This document shows, piece by piece, positions 32,778-41,214 of a stretch of DNA of 64,000 nucleotides. The notes under the pieces were generated by a model that was not told where the DNA came from, searched no databases, and saw only the letters and a program-made list of their open reading frames with translations. Every line of letters begins with the position of its first letter. Within the stretch, counting starts at the first letter, position 1. The position numbers and the translations under genes were made by a program. The DNA is from Frigoriflavimonas asaccharolytica (lineage in GTDB: Bacteria > Bacteroidota > Bacteroidia > Flavobacteriales > Weeksellaceae), in contig NZ_JABSNO010000006.1 of assembly GCF_013294015.1 (NCBI RefSeq), positions 113,246-177,245 on the forward strand, written 5' to 3'.

Positions 32778-33591
32778 TTAATAGTATTTTCTTGGATGCA
32801 TTTTCGTCTTTTGCAGAGATTAATCTTTGTGCTTGAGTTTGATCGGTTCCATAATAAGACATGTATAGAAACAAACCACCTAAAACCATCGGTAAAAGTC
32901 CATAAGTTCCACCATCAAAACCAAGATTAGGCACATCTATTACTTTCAATCGCTCACTATCAAACCCAGAAAAATTCGGATTTGCTTTTAGTAAATCCCA
33001 ACCATAATAAATACAGATTAACAATCCTCCAAACAAAATTACCATTTGGATGGCATCTCCCCAAACTACGGCTTTCATACCTCCCATATAAGAATACACA
33101 ATGGTGATTACCGTAATTAAAATAATGGTGTAGTGAAAACTAATATCCAAAACAGATTGTAAAATAATTGCAATGGTGTACACGGCAACTCCAGTAGATA
33201 AAGAACGGCTTATTTGGAAAACCATACTCAAAACTATTCGTGTAGAAGTAGAAAATCTTCTTTCCACAAATTCATAAATACTTACAATATTGGCTCTGTA
33301 TAATGGTGGTACAATTATTAAAATAATACCAATCATCGCTAGTGGAACTGCCAACTCAAAAGTCAGCCATTTCATTCCACCTCCTTGTGCTAAACCAACA
33401 AATGCGGGTGCAGATATAAAACTAATGGCAGAAAGTTGGGTAGCCATTGCAGATAAACTCAACGGAAACCAACCCATTTGTTTGCCTCCTAAAAAATAAT
33501 CTTTCGCATCTTTATTTTCTTTAAAGTAAACACCTAAACCTAAAAAGGCAATCAGGTAAACGATAATTACGATATAATCTATCCAATTCAT
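32778..33591 (-). pseudogene. Sodium:solute symporter (sugar type), N-terminal remnant
   Basis: About 270 residues of an SSS transporter (MNWIDYIVIIVYLIAFLGLG, DYFLGGKQMGWFPLSLSAMATQLSAISFISAP, GDAIQMVILFGGL, YYGTDQTQAQRLISAKDENASKK) that breaks off after KKILLT, where family members continue for some 250 residues. The open frame runs on for 36 codons in the wrong frame of the glycerate-kinase gene. It lies 19 bases downstream of the GH63 hydrolase gene, where a glycoside importer would be expected. Confidence 0.85.
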
Positions 33592-33610
33592 AATTAATTT
33601 TTTTTTTAAA

Positions 33611-34921
33611 TTATTGATTTATTAAATCTAAATACAAAGCGGCACTCCAAGAGAAATTTCCGCCGCCATAACCTTTGTTTTCCGTGTCATAAGCAGATTT
33701 CAGAGGATTAAAATATTCATAAAAACCGACTTTTGATAATAATTCTGTACTGTCAGATTTCACTCTTTCTGCAATTTCGTTGTAGCCATAATCTTTTAAT
33801 CCGAAATACAACATCCAATTGAGGTTGATCCAAACGGGTCCTCTCCAATATTTTTTTGGGTTGAAACGTTCGTTCGTAGGATCAAAAGATGCACATAAAT
33901 ACATATCGTCTCCGCCAAATTTAGTCATCATTGTATTAATGATTGTTGCTGCTTGTTCTTTAGAAGGAATGCCCGCAAATAATGGCGAAAATGAAGAAGA
34001 ACTCACAAAACGAATCGGCTTTTCATTTCTTAAATCATAGTGAATGTAAGCACCTAATTCTGCATCGTATAATTTTTTATTAAAAGATGCTTTGCTTTTT
34101 GCTTGCCATTGTTCCAATTGTGCAATTTTATCTTCGTTTCCACCGATGATTTTGTATAAATTAATCATTGCTTCATTCGATTTAATCAACATTGCATTAA
34201 ACAGCGGATCTTGAACCAAAAACGGGGAAAGTTCAGCAATTTTTTGGTCATCATAATTATGTTCTTTAGCGATATCTATGATGTGCAAATAATGGTCGTA
34301 TTCTCTATTAGAAGGTCGTTCCGAAGGATCAATAAGCTTGGTGTCTTTTCGTACGAAGGTATAAGTTGGTGGGTTCATCGTTGCCCAAATATCATCCCAA
34401 AGTGGTGAGTTATCTGTTCCAGATTCCCAATTGTGGTAGATGTAAACTAAACCTTCATTTTGAGGATCTCTTTTGGTGTAAAAATAATGATGATTATCGT
34501 AAACTTTGTCTATATTTTCTTTAATAAACTGAAGAACATCTGCTTTATCTTCCGCAATTTGATACATTTTTTCTAATGTAAAACCCAAAACGGGTGGTTG
34601 CGTCATTCCTGTAGAAGGATAGTTTTTGTTGGATAGAGGATGCAATTCTGATTGATGAAAATCTGGACCAGGGAAATAAGTATCACTATTTACATGAAAA
34701 ACAATGTGCGGTATAAAACCATTTTCCCATTGTGCATCCAGAAGAGTTTTCATTTCTGTTTTAGCTTTTTCCATATCATAATGGGCAAAACCGAGGGCTA
34801 TAAACCCAGAATCCCATTTCCATTGGAAGGGATACAAACCTTTGCAAGGAATAGTATAACCTCCATTTTGAAAATTTTCATTCAATATTTGCCGAGCTTC
34901 TTGAGATAAATCAGTGGTCAT
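33611..34921 (-). CDS. GH63-like glycerate-glycoside hydrolase (mannosyl-/glucosylglycerate hydrolase-like)
   Basis: 436 residues, no signal peptide, (alpha/alpha)6-barrel sequence: FQWKWDSGFIALGFAH, WENGFIPHIVFH, TGMTQPPVLGFTLEKMY, NWESGTDNSPLWDDIW, YWRGPVWINLNWML and FYEYFNPL. The WESGTDNSP and PPV motifs and the length fit the bacterial mannosylglycerate/glucosylglycerate hydrolases of family GH63 and differ from the longer trehalases. It would release a hexose and glycerate, which matches the neighbouring glycerate-kinase remnant. The hexose is not determinable from sequence. Confidence 0.78.
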   Translation of the reverse strand: MTTDLSQEARQILNENFQNGGYTIPCKGLYPFQWKWDSGFIALGFAHYDMEKAKTEMKTLLDAQWENGFIPHIVFHVNSDTYFPGPDFHQSELHPLSNKNYPSTGMTQPPVLGFTLEKMYQIAEDKADVLQFIKENIDKVYDNHHYFYTKRDPQNEGLVYIYHNWESGTDNSPLWDDIWATMNPPTYTFVRKDTKLIDPSERPSNREYDHYLHIIDIAKEHNYDDQKIAELSPFLVQDPLFNAMLIKSNEAMINLYKIIGGNEDKIAQLEQWQAKSKASFNKKLYDAELGAYIHYDLRNEKPIRFVSSSSFSPLFAGIPSKEQAATIINTMMTKFGGDDMYLCASFDPTNERFNPKKYWRGPVWINLNWMLYFGLKDYGYNEIAERVKSDSTELLSKVGFYEYFNPLKSAYDTENKGYGGGNFSWSAALYLDLINQ

Positions 34922-34943
34922 AAAATGTATTTTTTGGTAAAAA

Positions 34944-34980
34944 AAATGCTTCTACAAATTGCAGAAGCATTTGTTTTTTT
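34944..34980. terminator. Terminator between the TonB-receptor and GH63 genes
   Basis: A 10-bp stem AAATGCTTCT/AGAAGCATTT (34944-34953 with 34963-34972) flanked by T runs in both directions. It follows the TonB receptor gene by a few bases and precedes the GH63 gene on the minus strand, so receptor messages would exceed those for the enzymes. Confidence 0.75.
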
Positions 34981-34983
34981 TAA

Positions 34984-37593
34984 TTAGAAAGTTAAAGTTA
35001 GATTCATTACTCCAGTTCTAGGAATAATAGGTCTTCCTACGAAAAACTGCTCATCTGTTTGATTATCACCTAATCTTGGAGAACCTTCTGTGATTCCTTC
35101 AGAATTTAATAAGTTGAAACCTTGAACACCAATTCGAAGAGATTCTTTTTCAGAACCTACGGTGAAGGTATATCCTACAGATAAATCTACAATTCCAAAA
35201 CCTTGTAATTCTATTGTATTGGCATCATTGGTAAATTTATCTCCTGCATAGTTGAAATCCAAATTAGCATCAATTTTAGATTTATCATAAGCCAATCCCA
35301 ATTTTGTCATAAGATTTGGTTGTCTAGCCAATTTGTTTCCTACAAAAGTTGGATTGTTTTCAGATTTAGTCAACTCATGTTTTTGATAAGTAAATGTTCC
35401 GTTGAACGCAAAACCATCAATAAATCTATAATTCCAAGTAGTTTCTACACCATAAGATTTAGTGTCTTGTAAATCTACTTTTTCTATAAATGCTCCTGCA
35501 TTGTTTGGGTCATTTATAAATTGTACGTTTCTTCTATCAGATAAATTTGCAGAGTAAAGTGCTACTGTACCAGATAATTTTCCTTGTCCGTATTTAATAC
35601 CCGCTTCAGCTTGTATAATTTTTTCTGGGGAATAGGTATTAGGATTTCCTAGACCATCAAATTTCACAGAACGCAATTCTGGGAAGAAATAGCCTTTAGA
35701 AAAGTTGGCGTAAGCACTTAAGCTAGAGCTAACTTTGTATAATGCAGCTAGAGAAACAGCATAATCATTGGTAGATACATTTGCACGTTGGTAAGCACCA
35801 GTTCCCCAAATTACTTTGTCAATTCCAGCAATACCAGTTGCAGTAGGAGTACCAGCTAAATTGTATTCTTTTGTTTTTTCGTTTTCAATTGTTCCAGAAG
35901 CAGTTTCATGACGGAAACCAATATCAAAATTCCATTTGTCTAATTTGATTTGATCTGTTAAGAAAAAAGCCAATTTATTACTGGTAATATTTTTATTAGA
36001 ATAACCAGTTGCAGTGTTTGTAACACCGTTTACAGTATATCCAGAAAGATTTACCAAACCTGGTCTGTTGTTATATTCGCTCAAGTAACTGGTTGTGATA
36101 TTCAAATCTCCAGCAGAAGATCTAGACATAAATGAACCAGCAGTAACGGTATGAACTCCCATTTTGTTGGTTATTTTAATTTCAGCTACCAATTCATCCA
36201 ATGGACGAACTCTATCTACAATTCTATTTTCATATAGAAGTGCATTGGCTGCTAATGCTGCACCATTTATTGTTGTGAAATTACCTGTAGTAATTCCTCT
36301 TGCTGCTTTGTATTGTGCTTGTGTTTCTACTGCTTTTGCACCTGCAACACCGCTTCCATCTGTAAAGAAATTAAACTGATGTTTATAGTTAGATTTTCTA
36401 ACGGTAGCGTCAATTTTTAAATTGTCAGAAAAATCATGAACAAAATTAGTCATGAAATAACCACCTTTTGTAGCAACTCCATCTGCAATATTTGATGTAA
36501 AGATTCCGTTTGGTGTAGCATAAGAAATATCAGAAACTGCAGCTGTTTGTAGCGTGTTTATTGTTTGTCCATCATTTCCTACAGGTCTTGTTCTGCTTCC
36601 ACCAACCAATGGGTAAGGCAAAAAGAATTGTACTTTATCATCTATCATTTGTCCAGAGAATGTAATGGTGCTTTTGTCCATCACTTTCTTAATATTACCA
36701 CGTATTTGGTAACCTTCTGTAGGTAAACCTGTTTTTATTGGGCCTTCATCATAACGATAGAAACCTGTAAGAGCATAGAATAAATTAGAATCTTTTCCTC
36801 CTAATTGTCCACTAGATAAGAAATCTGCTTTGTATCTAGAATTAGTTCCAACTTCCGTTTTCAAAATATTTTTTGGAGTAGCTGAACCCGTTACGCTGGT
36901 ATAGTTGATAATACCTGCAACAGAACCTGCACCATATAATACAGAAGAACCACCACGAATAAATTCTAAACTTTTCATTCCTATATCCGTTCGGAAATAA
37001 ACATCATGCGCAGATGAATTTAATCCAAATGTAGATAATACCGGCATTCCATCTATTTGAATAGGGTTAAATTGGAATTGTCCTCCAGAAGGCAAACCTC
37101 TTACAAATACATTGGATGCAACTTCACCACCACCATTTTCTGTGGTAATACCAGGTACGCTTCTCAAGATATTCGCTTGGCTACTTGTATTTAGCTTTGT
37201 TAATTCTTTTGCGGTAAAAGAAACTACCGAAACTGGGGTCTCTTTTTGTGAACGCTTCACCGAAGTTCCGGTTAATACAATTTCATCCAAGGAAGAAACG
37301 TTTTCGTTTATCGAAAAATCTAGACTCACTTCACTGCCTTCTAATTTCACAGTTTTAGTTTGATCTTTGTAACCAACAAGGCTCACTTTGATTTTTTGAT
37401 TTCCAGTAGCATCAGTAGTGAAGACGTACTGTCCGTTTTCATCTGAAGTAGTACCAACTCCAGAACTTTGAATAACAACACTTGCCTGCGGCACCGGATT
37501 GTTCTTTTCATCTGTTACTGTACCTTTTACGGTAGTTTGTGAGTAAGCAAAAGTGCTAATCACCAGTAATAATAATCTGATAAAGTTTTTCAT
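34984..37593 (-). CDS. TonB-dependent receptor with carboxypeptidase-like plug extension
   Basis: 869 residues: signal peptide (about 1-18), a carboxypeptidase-regulatory-like domain (about 20-105; TVKGTVTDEKNNPVPQASVVI, GYKDQTKTV), a TonB plug (about 110-230; LTGTSVKRSQKETPVSVVS, VRGLPSGG, GGSSVLYGAGSVAGIINY) and a beta-barrel ending MNLTLTF. It carries a substrate over the outer membrane with energy from TonB. No SusD partner is present, so it is of the siderophore/small-molecule type. Between LacI and GH63 genes, its likely substrate is the glycerate glycoside or a related osmolyte. Confidence 0.9.
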   Translation of the reverse strand: MKNFIRLLLLVISTFAYSQTTVKGTVTDEKNNPVPQASVVIQSSGVGTTSDENGQYVFTTDATGNQKIKVSLVGYKDQTKTVKLEGSEVSLDFSINENVSSLDEIVLTGTSVKRSQKETPVSVVSFTAKELTKLNTSSQANILRSVPGITTENGGGEVASNVFVRGLPSGGQFQFNPIQIDGMPVLSTFGLNSSAHDVYFRTDIGMKSLEFIRGGSSVLYGAGSVAGIINYTSVTGSATPKNILKTEVGTNSRYKADFLSSGQLGGKDSNLFYALTGFYRYDEGPIKTGLPTEGYQIRGNIKKVMDKSTITFSGQMIDDKVQFFLPYPLVGGSRTRPVGNDGQTINTLQTAAVSDISYATPNGIFTSNIADGVATKGGYFMTNFVHDFSDNLKIDATVRKSNYKHQFNFFTDGSGVAGAKAVETQAQYKAARGITTGNFTTINGAALAANALLYENRIVDRVRPLDELVAEIKITNKMGVHTVTAGSFMSRSSAGDLNITTSYLSEYNNRPGLVNLSGYTVNGVTNTATGYSNKNITSNKLAFFLTDQIKLDKWNFDIGFRHETASGTIENEKTKEYNLAGTPTATGIAGIDKVIWGTGAYQRANVSTNDYAVSLAALYKVSSSLSAYANFSKGYFFPELRSVKFDGLGNPNTYSPEKIIQAEAGIKYGQGKLSGTVALYSANLSDRRNVQFINDPNNAGAFIEKVDLQDTKSYGVETTWNYRFIDGFAFNGTFTYQKHELTKSENNPTFVGNKLARQPNLMTKLGLAYDKSKIDANLDFNYAGDKFTNDANTIELQGFGIVDLSVGYTFTVGSEKESLRIGVQGFNLLNSEGITEGSPRLGDNQTDEQFFVGRPIIPRTGVMNLTLTF

Positions 37594-37697
37594 AATTTTT
37601 TGATTAGATTTTTATTAAAAAATTTTTGTTTTTATGTATCGGCTAATCTATACTTTAAACCAAATTGCTTTTATCATAAATTAACAAAAAATCGACA

Positions 37698-37719
37698 CAA
37701 ACGTTTGCGGAAACGTTTG
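37698..37719. promoter_or_regulatory. Tandem LacI-type operator
   Basis: Two AAACGTTT palindromes (37699-37706 and 37711-37718), each followed by GCGG, lie 12 bp apart in the region shared by the TonB receptor and lacI-type genes. CAAACGTTTG fits the half-site symmetry of LacI/GalR-family operators, and its position 105 bases from the receptor start fits control of both genes by the LacI protein beside it. Confidence 0.7.
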
Positions 37720-37774
37720 CGGTAATTAATTTTTCAATAACTTTACGATTATATTAGTGAAAATTGAGCAAAAA

Positions 37775-38824
37775 ATGAAGAAAAACAATAATATTACTTT
37801 AAAAAAAATGGCAAAAGAGCTAGGTATTTCCATTTCTACAGTTTCTAGAGCTTTAAATGATCATTTTGACATCAGTACAGAAACTAAAGATCGTGTGAAA
37901 GCTCACGCTGCAAAAGTAAGATACGTTCCGAATGCATTTGCCAAAGGTTTTAGATCTCATAAAACCAATATAATTGGGGTTGTAATACCTAATATAGAAC
38001 ATAGATTTACGGCTACTTTGCTTAGAGGTATAATTTCTACTGCAGAGCAAAACGGATACAAAGTCATCATCTGTGAATCTATGAATAGTGACGAAAAACA
38101 AGTGGAGCAGCTAAAAACAATGATTGAGTTTGGCGTGGATGGCGTTTTATTATCATTAACTAAAAAAACCAAAAACATAGATGAAATTCTAGATTTAACA
38201 CAGCATGTACCACTAATTTTATTTGATAGAATTTCTAATAAAGTAGCTTGTACTCAAGTAATTATTGATGATGAAGATGCTGCTTTTCAAGCAGTGGAAC
38301 ATTTGATAAACACTGGGAAAAAGAGAATTGCTATCATCAAAGAAACGGATGAATCTAATGTGTCTGAAAGACGCTATCATGGTTATCTAAAAGCATTGCG
38401 CCAACATAATATAGAAGTAGATGAAAGCATTATTATGAGTTCAGAAGATCTATCTATAGAAGAAGGACAGCGGCAAACCAAAGTATTATTGAGTTTGCAA
38501 AATAGACCCGATGCAATTTTTACCATCATAGATTTGGCTGCAGTTGGTGCAATAAAGGAGCTTAAAAAAAACAAAGTGAAAATTCCGTCAGAAATAGCGG
38601 TTGTGGGTTTTAGTAATTCTATATTTTGCACCATTATAAAACCAAATTTATCCAGTATCAATCAACCCGGAAATAGAATTGGAGAGACCGCAGTAAATTA
38701 TTTAATAGAAGAAATAAAATCTGAAGACCATTTGAATTTTAAAACTATCGAAATAAAAACCAATCTCATTGTGAGAAAATCCTCTTTTAATCCTAAAAAA
38801 GCTAGTAAACTACAATCACAATAA
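37775..38824 (+). CDS. LacI-family transcriptional regulator
   Basis: 349 residues from the ATG at 37775; a GTG at 37757 would add six residues. The helix-turn-helix (NITLKKMAKELGISISTVSRALN) and hinge (YVPNAFAKGFRSHKTNIIGVVIP) lie in residues 5-60, followed by a periplasmic-binding-protein-like sensor domain to about 340 (HGYLKALRQHNIEVDESII, VVGFSNSIF). It is divergent from the TonB receptor gene and probably binds the tandem operator between them, with the sugar part of the substrate as inducer. Confidence 0.92.
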   Translation: MKKNNNITLKKMAKELGISISTVSRALNDHFDISTETKDRVKAHAAKVRYVPNAFAKGFRSHKTNIIGVVIPNIEHRFTATLLRGIISTAEQNGYKVIICESMNSDEKQVEQLKTMIEFGVDGVLLSLTKKTKNIDEILDLTQHVPLILFDRISNKVACTQVIIDDEDAAFQAVEHLINTGKKRIAIIKETDESNVSERRYHGYLKALRQHNIEVDESIIMSSEDLSIEEGQRQTKVLLSLQNRPDAIFTIIDLAAVGAIKELKKNKVKIPSEIAVVGFSNSIFCTIIKPNLSSINQPGNRIGETAVNYLIEEIKSEDHLNFKTIEIKTNLIVRKSSFNPKKASKLQSQ

Positions 38825-38834
38825 GAAAGTATAC

Positions 38835-38909
38835 AAACAATTCCAAATAGCTACTGGAAGACCATATATTTCTACGCTTGAAAAGATGGAAAATTTTAAA
38901 AGAAAGAAC
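38835..38909 (+). pseudogene. Remnant of an NmrA/QorB-like gene (C-terminus)
   Basis: Read in one frame, these bases give TGRPYISTLEKMENFKRKN, nearly the same as the C-terminus of the intact NmrA-like protein at 30736-31587 (AGRPHISTLAMMENFKKKM). No upstream part exists: the lacI gene ends directly before it. It is a scar of a lost paralogue. Confidence 0.75.
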
Positions 38910-38948
38910 GGAAATAAGGTTTTTAAATCATTATTAAAGATGAGGTTT

Positions 38949-39446
38949 CTACACCAATATAAGTTCGGTTAAGTATTTTTTGGTATAGATTTCTCCAAAA
39001 TTATCTATGGTAATTGCCAAAGCTAAATGTAAAATAAGTGCTGTAAATATTCCGAAAAACAATGACTTCGGACTTATAAAATACATTGCCAAAATAAGTA
39101 GGATGATTAAAATTCCATAAATTAGTTTTAGTTTAAAGAATGACATTAAAGCTTTTTCAGTTGTTACAGTTTCTACTTTTATAAATTCTGGAACGCCACT
39201 TTTATACATAGTAATTTTAGCATCTATTTTTTGTTGGTATTTAATATAAGTGGGAAACATTACTGCCATTTCTAAAACGCCAAGTACAAGCATTGTTATT
39301 GCAAAACTCCTGTGATTTGAGAAAAGTAAGAAAAGCAAACCAACAACCGAAGAAATAATACCAATTATTCCTGCAAATAGGTACAAATTTCGTTCACTAT
39401 TTAAAAATTCTATTATCGGTTCCATAGGTATTGGTTTGCTTATCAT
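38949..39446 (-). CDS. Four-helix membrane protein, unknown
   Basis: 165 residues with four membrane helices (about 21-42, 48-66, 105-124, 130-150) and a basic loop between helices 2 and 3 (KYQQKIDAKITMYKSG). I do not recognise the family. It lies 7 bases behind the SDR gene on the same strand, so it is likely cotranscribed with it. Confidence 0.6.
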   Translation of the reverse strand: MISKPIPMEPIIEFLNSERNLYLFAGIIGIISSVVGLLFLLFSNHRSFAITMLVLGVLEMAVMFPTYIKYQQKIDAKITMYKSGVPEFIKVETVTTEKALMSFFKLKLIYGILIILLILAMYFISPKSLFFGIFTALILHLALAITIDNFGEIYTKKYLTELILV

Positions 39447-39453
39447 TTTTAAT

Positions 39454-40266
39454 TTATTTACTATAAAAAGTGTGTTCTATTCCTTGTCTAAAAACTTCTT
39501 CGCCAACTTCCAATCTCTGTGCATACATCGCTTTTGCATCTGCACCTGCAACATATCGTAGCGTAGATTTTCCGTCAGTTGCAGCTTCATAAACTACTTC
39601 TGCAATTTGTTCTGCAGTAGAATAATCTTTGGCTCTTTCTGGATCCATAAAAACCGATAAAACTTTATTCATCTGTTCTTGGTAAGCAGGATGTTGCGTC
39701 ATCACCAAAGAACGACCCGCAAAATCAGTAGCAATTCCACCAGGTGAAACCGTTTTCACATTAATTCCAAATTCTTTAAGTTCAAAAGCCAAACTTTCGC
39801 TAAAGCCTTCTAAAGCCCATTTTGTAGCGTGATAAACCGAATTAAATGGCAAAGTAACCAATCCTCCAATAGAGGTAGTCGTAATAAATGTACCTGCTTT
39901 GTTTTCTCTAAAATGAGGTAGAAATTTCTGAATAACGTGCATCACACCCACAAGATTGGTGTTGATTTGATTGCTTATTTGCTCATGAGTTGCACCTTCA
40001 AAAGGTCCAGCTAAACCGTAACCAGCATTATTAAAAACCACATCTATTTTTGAAATTTTCAATGCTTTTTCAATGGTGTCATTTATTTGTTGTGCATTGG
40101 TAACGTCTAAAGGTAGAAGCGTAACGTTTTCTACATCAGTAAGGTCGGTTTCGTTTTCTGGTTTACGCATGGTTGCAATTACGTTCCAATCGTTTTTAGC
40201 AAAAAGTAAAGCCGTTGCTTTTCCTAAACCAGAAGAAGCGCCGGTTATAAAAATTGTTTTTTTCAT
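39454..40266 (-). CDS. SDR-family oxidoreductase
   Basis: 270 residues of the classical short-chain dehydrogenase fold: TGASSGLGKATALLF (NAD(P) loop), DVVFNNAGYGLAG, ITTTSIGGLVTLPFNSVYHATKWALEG with the catalytic Ser, Tyr and Lys (YHATK). The substrate is unknown. It is followed by a small membrane gene and preceded by an AraC regulator gene 23 bases upstream on the same strand. Confidence 0.9.
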   Translation of the reverse strand: MKKTIFITGASSGLGKATALLFAKNDWNVIATMRKPENETDLTDVENVTLLPLDVTNAQQINDTIEKALKISKIDVVFNNAGYGLAGPFEGATHEQISNQINTNLVGVMHVIQKFLPHFRENKAGTFITTTSIGGLVTLPFNSVYHATKWALEGFSESLAFELKEFGINVKTVSPGGIATDFAGRSLVMTQHPAYQEQMNKVLSVFMDPERAKDYSTAEQIAEVVYEAATDGKSTLRYVAGADAKAMYAQRLEVGEEVFRQGIEHTFYSK

Positions 40267-40289
40267 TTTAAATTAATTTTTAGATGATG

Positions 40290-41204
40290 TTAATTGATGC
40301 TGTGTCTATATTCATTCGGACTCATTGCCGTTTTCTTTTTGAACATTTTACTAAAGTATTGCGGGTATTCAAATCCCAATGCATAAGCAATTTCGCTCGC
40401 ACTTTCTGTTGTATTGAGCAATTGGTTTTTTGCTTTTTCAATAATGTATTGATGGATGTGATCTTGCGTACTTTGACCGGTTTCTTTTCGCAATAAATCA
40501 CTTAAATATTTGGGCGACATATTCATGGCTTCACCGCAATATTGCACTGTTGGTATTCCAAATTCAATTTGTTTATTGGCTTTGTAATATTCTTTAATTA
40601 CTTGCTCAAATTGGCTCACAAAATCCTGATTCAGATTAGTACGAGTGAAAAACTGACGGTCATAAAACCGCACACAATAGTTGAGCAACAATTCTAGGTT
40701 TGAAATAATTAAAATTTGACTGTGCGCATCAAGATTGCTATTGAATTCTCGTTCGATTTTCAAGGCGATTTCAGTTACCGTTGTACGTTCTTCGTCGGAA
40801 AGATGCAAGGCTTCATTTGATGAATATTCAAAAAAAGAATACTGTCCAATTTTCTTACCTAATTCTGATTTTCGAATTAAATCTGGATGAAACACGATGC
40901 TCCAACCAGTATCTTCGCGGTTTACATTTTGTTTCTCGACTTCCAAAACCTGATTTGGCGCCATAAAAACCATCGAACCTTCTTGATAATCATAAGAATT
41001 TCTGCCATAATTAGTGATGGTAAAAGGGCAATTGTCTTTTAGGCTAATTTGGTATAATCCTACAGAATATTTGAATTTTTCAATATCTAAATCTTTCAAC
41101 TCTTTTGCCAATCGAACTACCGAAACCAAGGGATGCTTTGGCTTTTCTAAACCAAAAAAGTCATGCAGTTCTGATATGCTGTTTATGGTGATGATCTCTT
41201 TCAT
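40290..41204 (-). CDS. AraC-family transcriptional regulator
   Basis: 304 residues with an N-terminal sensor part (LYQISLKDNCPFTITNYGRNSYDYQEGSMVFMAPNQV) and a C-terminal pair of helix-turn-helix units (about 200-300; GEAMNMSPKYLSDLLRKETG, ASEIAYALGFEYPQYFSKMFKKK). It is followed at 23 bases by the SDR gene and lies 10 bases behind the metallo-beta-lactamase gene, all on the minus strand, so it probably controls this group. Confidence 0.9.
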   Translation of the reverse strand: MKEIITINSISELHDFFGLEKPKHPLVSVVRLAKELKDLDIEKFKYSVGLYQISLKDNCPFTITNYGRNSYDYQEGSMVFMAPNQVLEVEKQNVNREDTGWSIVFHPDLIRKSELGKKIGQYSFFEYSSNEALHLSDEERTTVTEIALKIEREFNSNLDAHSQILIISNLELLLNYCVRFYDRQFFTRTNLNQDFVSQFEQVIKEYYKANKQIEFGIPTVQYCGEAMNMSPKYLSDLLRKETGQSTQDHIHQYIIEKAKNQLLNTTESASEIAYALGFEYPQYFSKMFKKKTAMSPNEYRHSIN

Positions 41205-41214
41205 TTGAATTAAA

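Noticed and set aside
34984..37593. SusC-type polysaccharide utilisation receptor
   Set aside because: No SusD gene is adjacent and the length of 869 residues is short for SusC; a general TonB receptor fits better.
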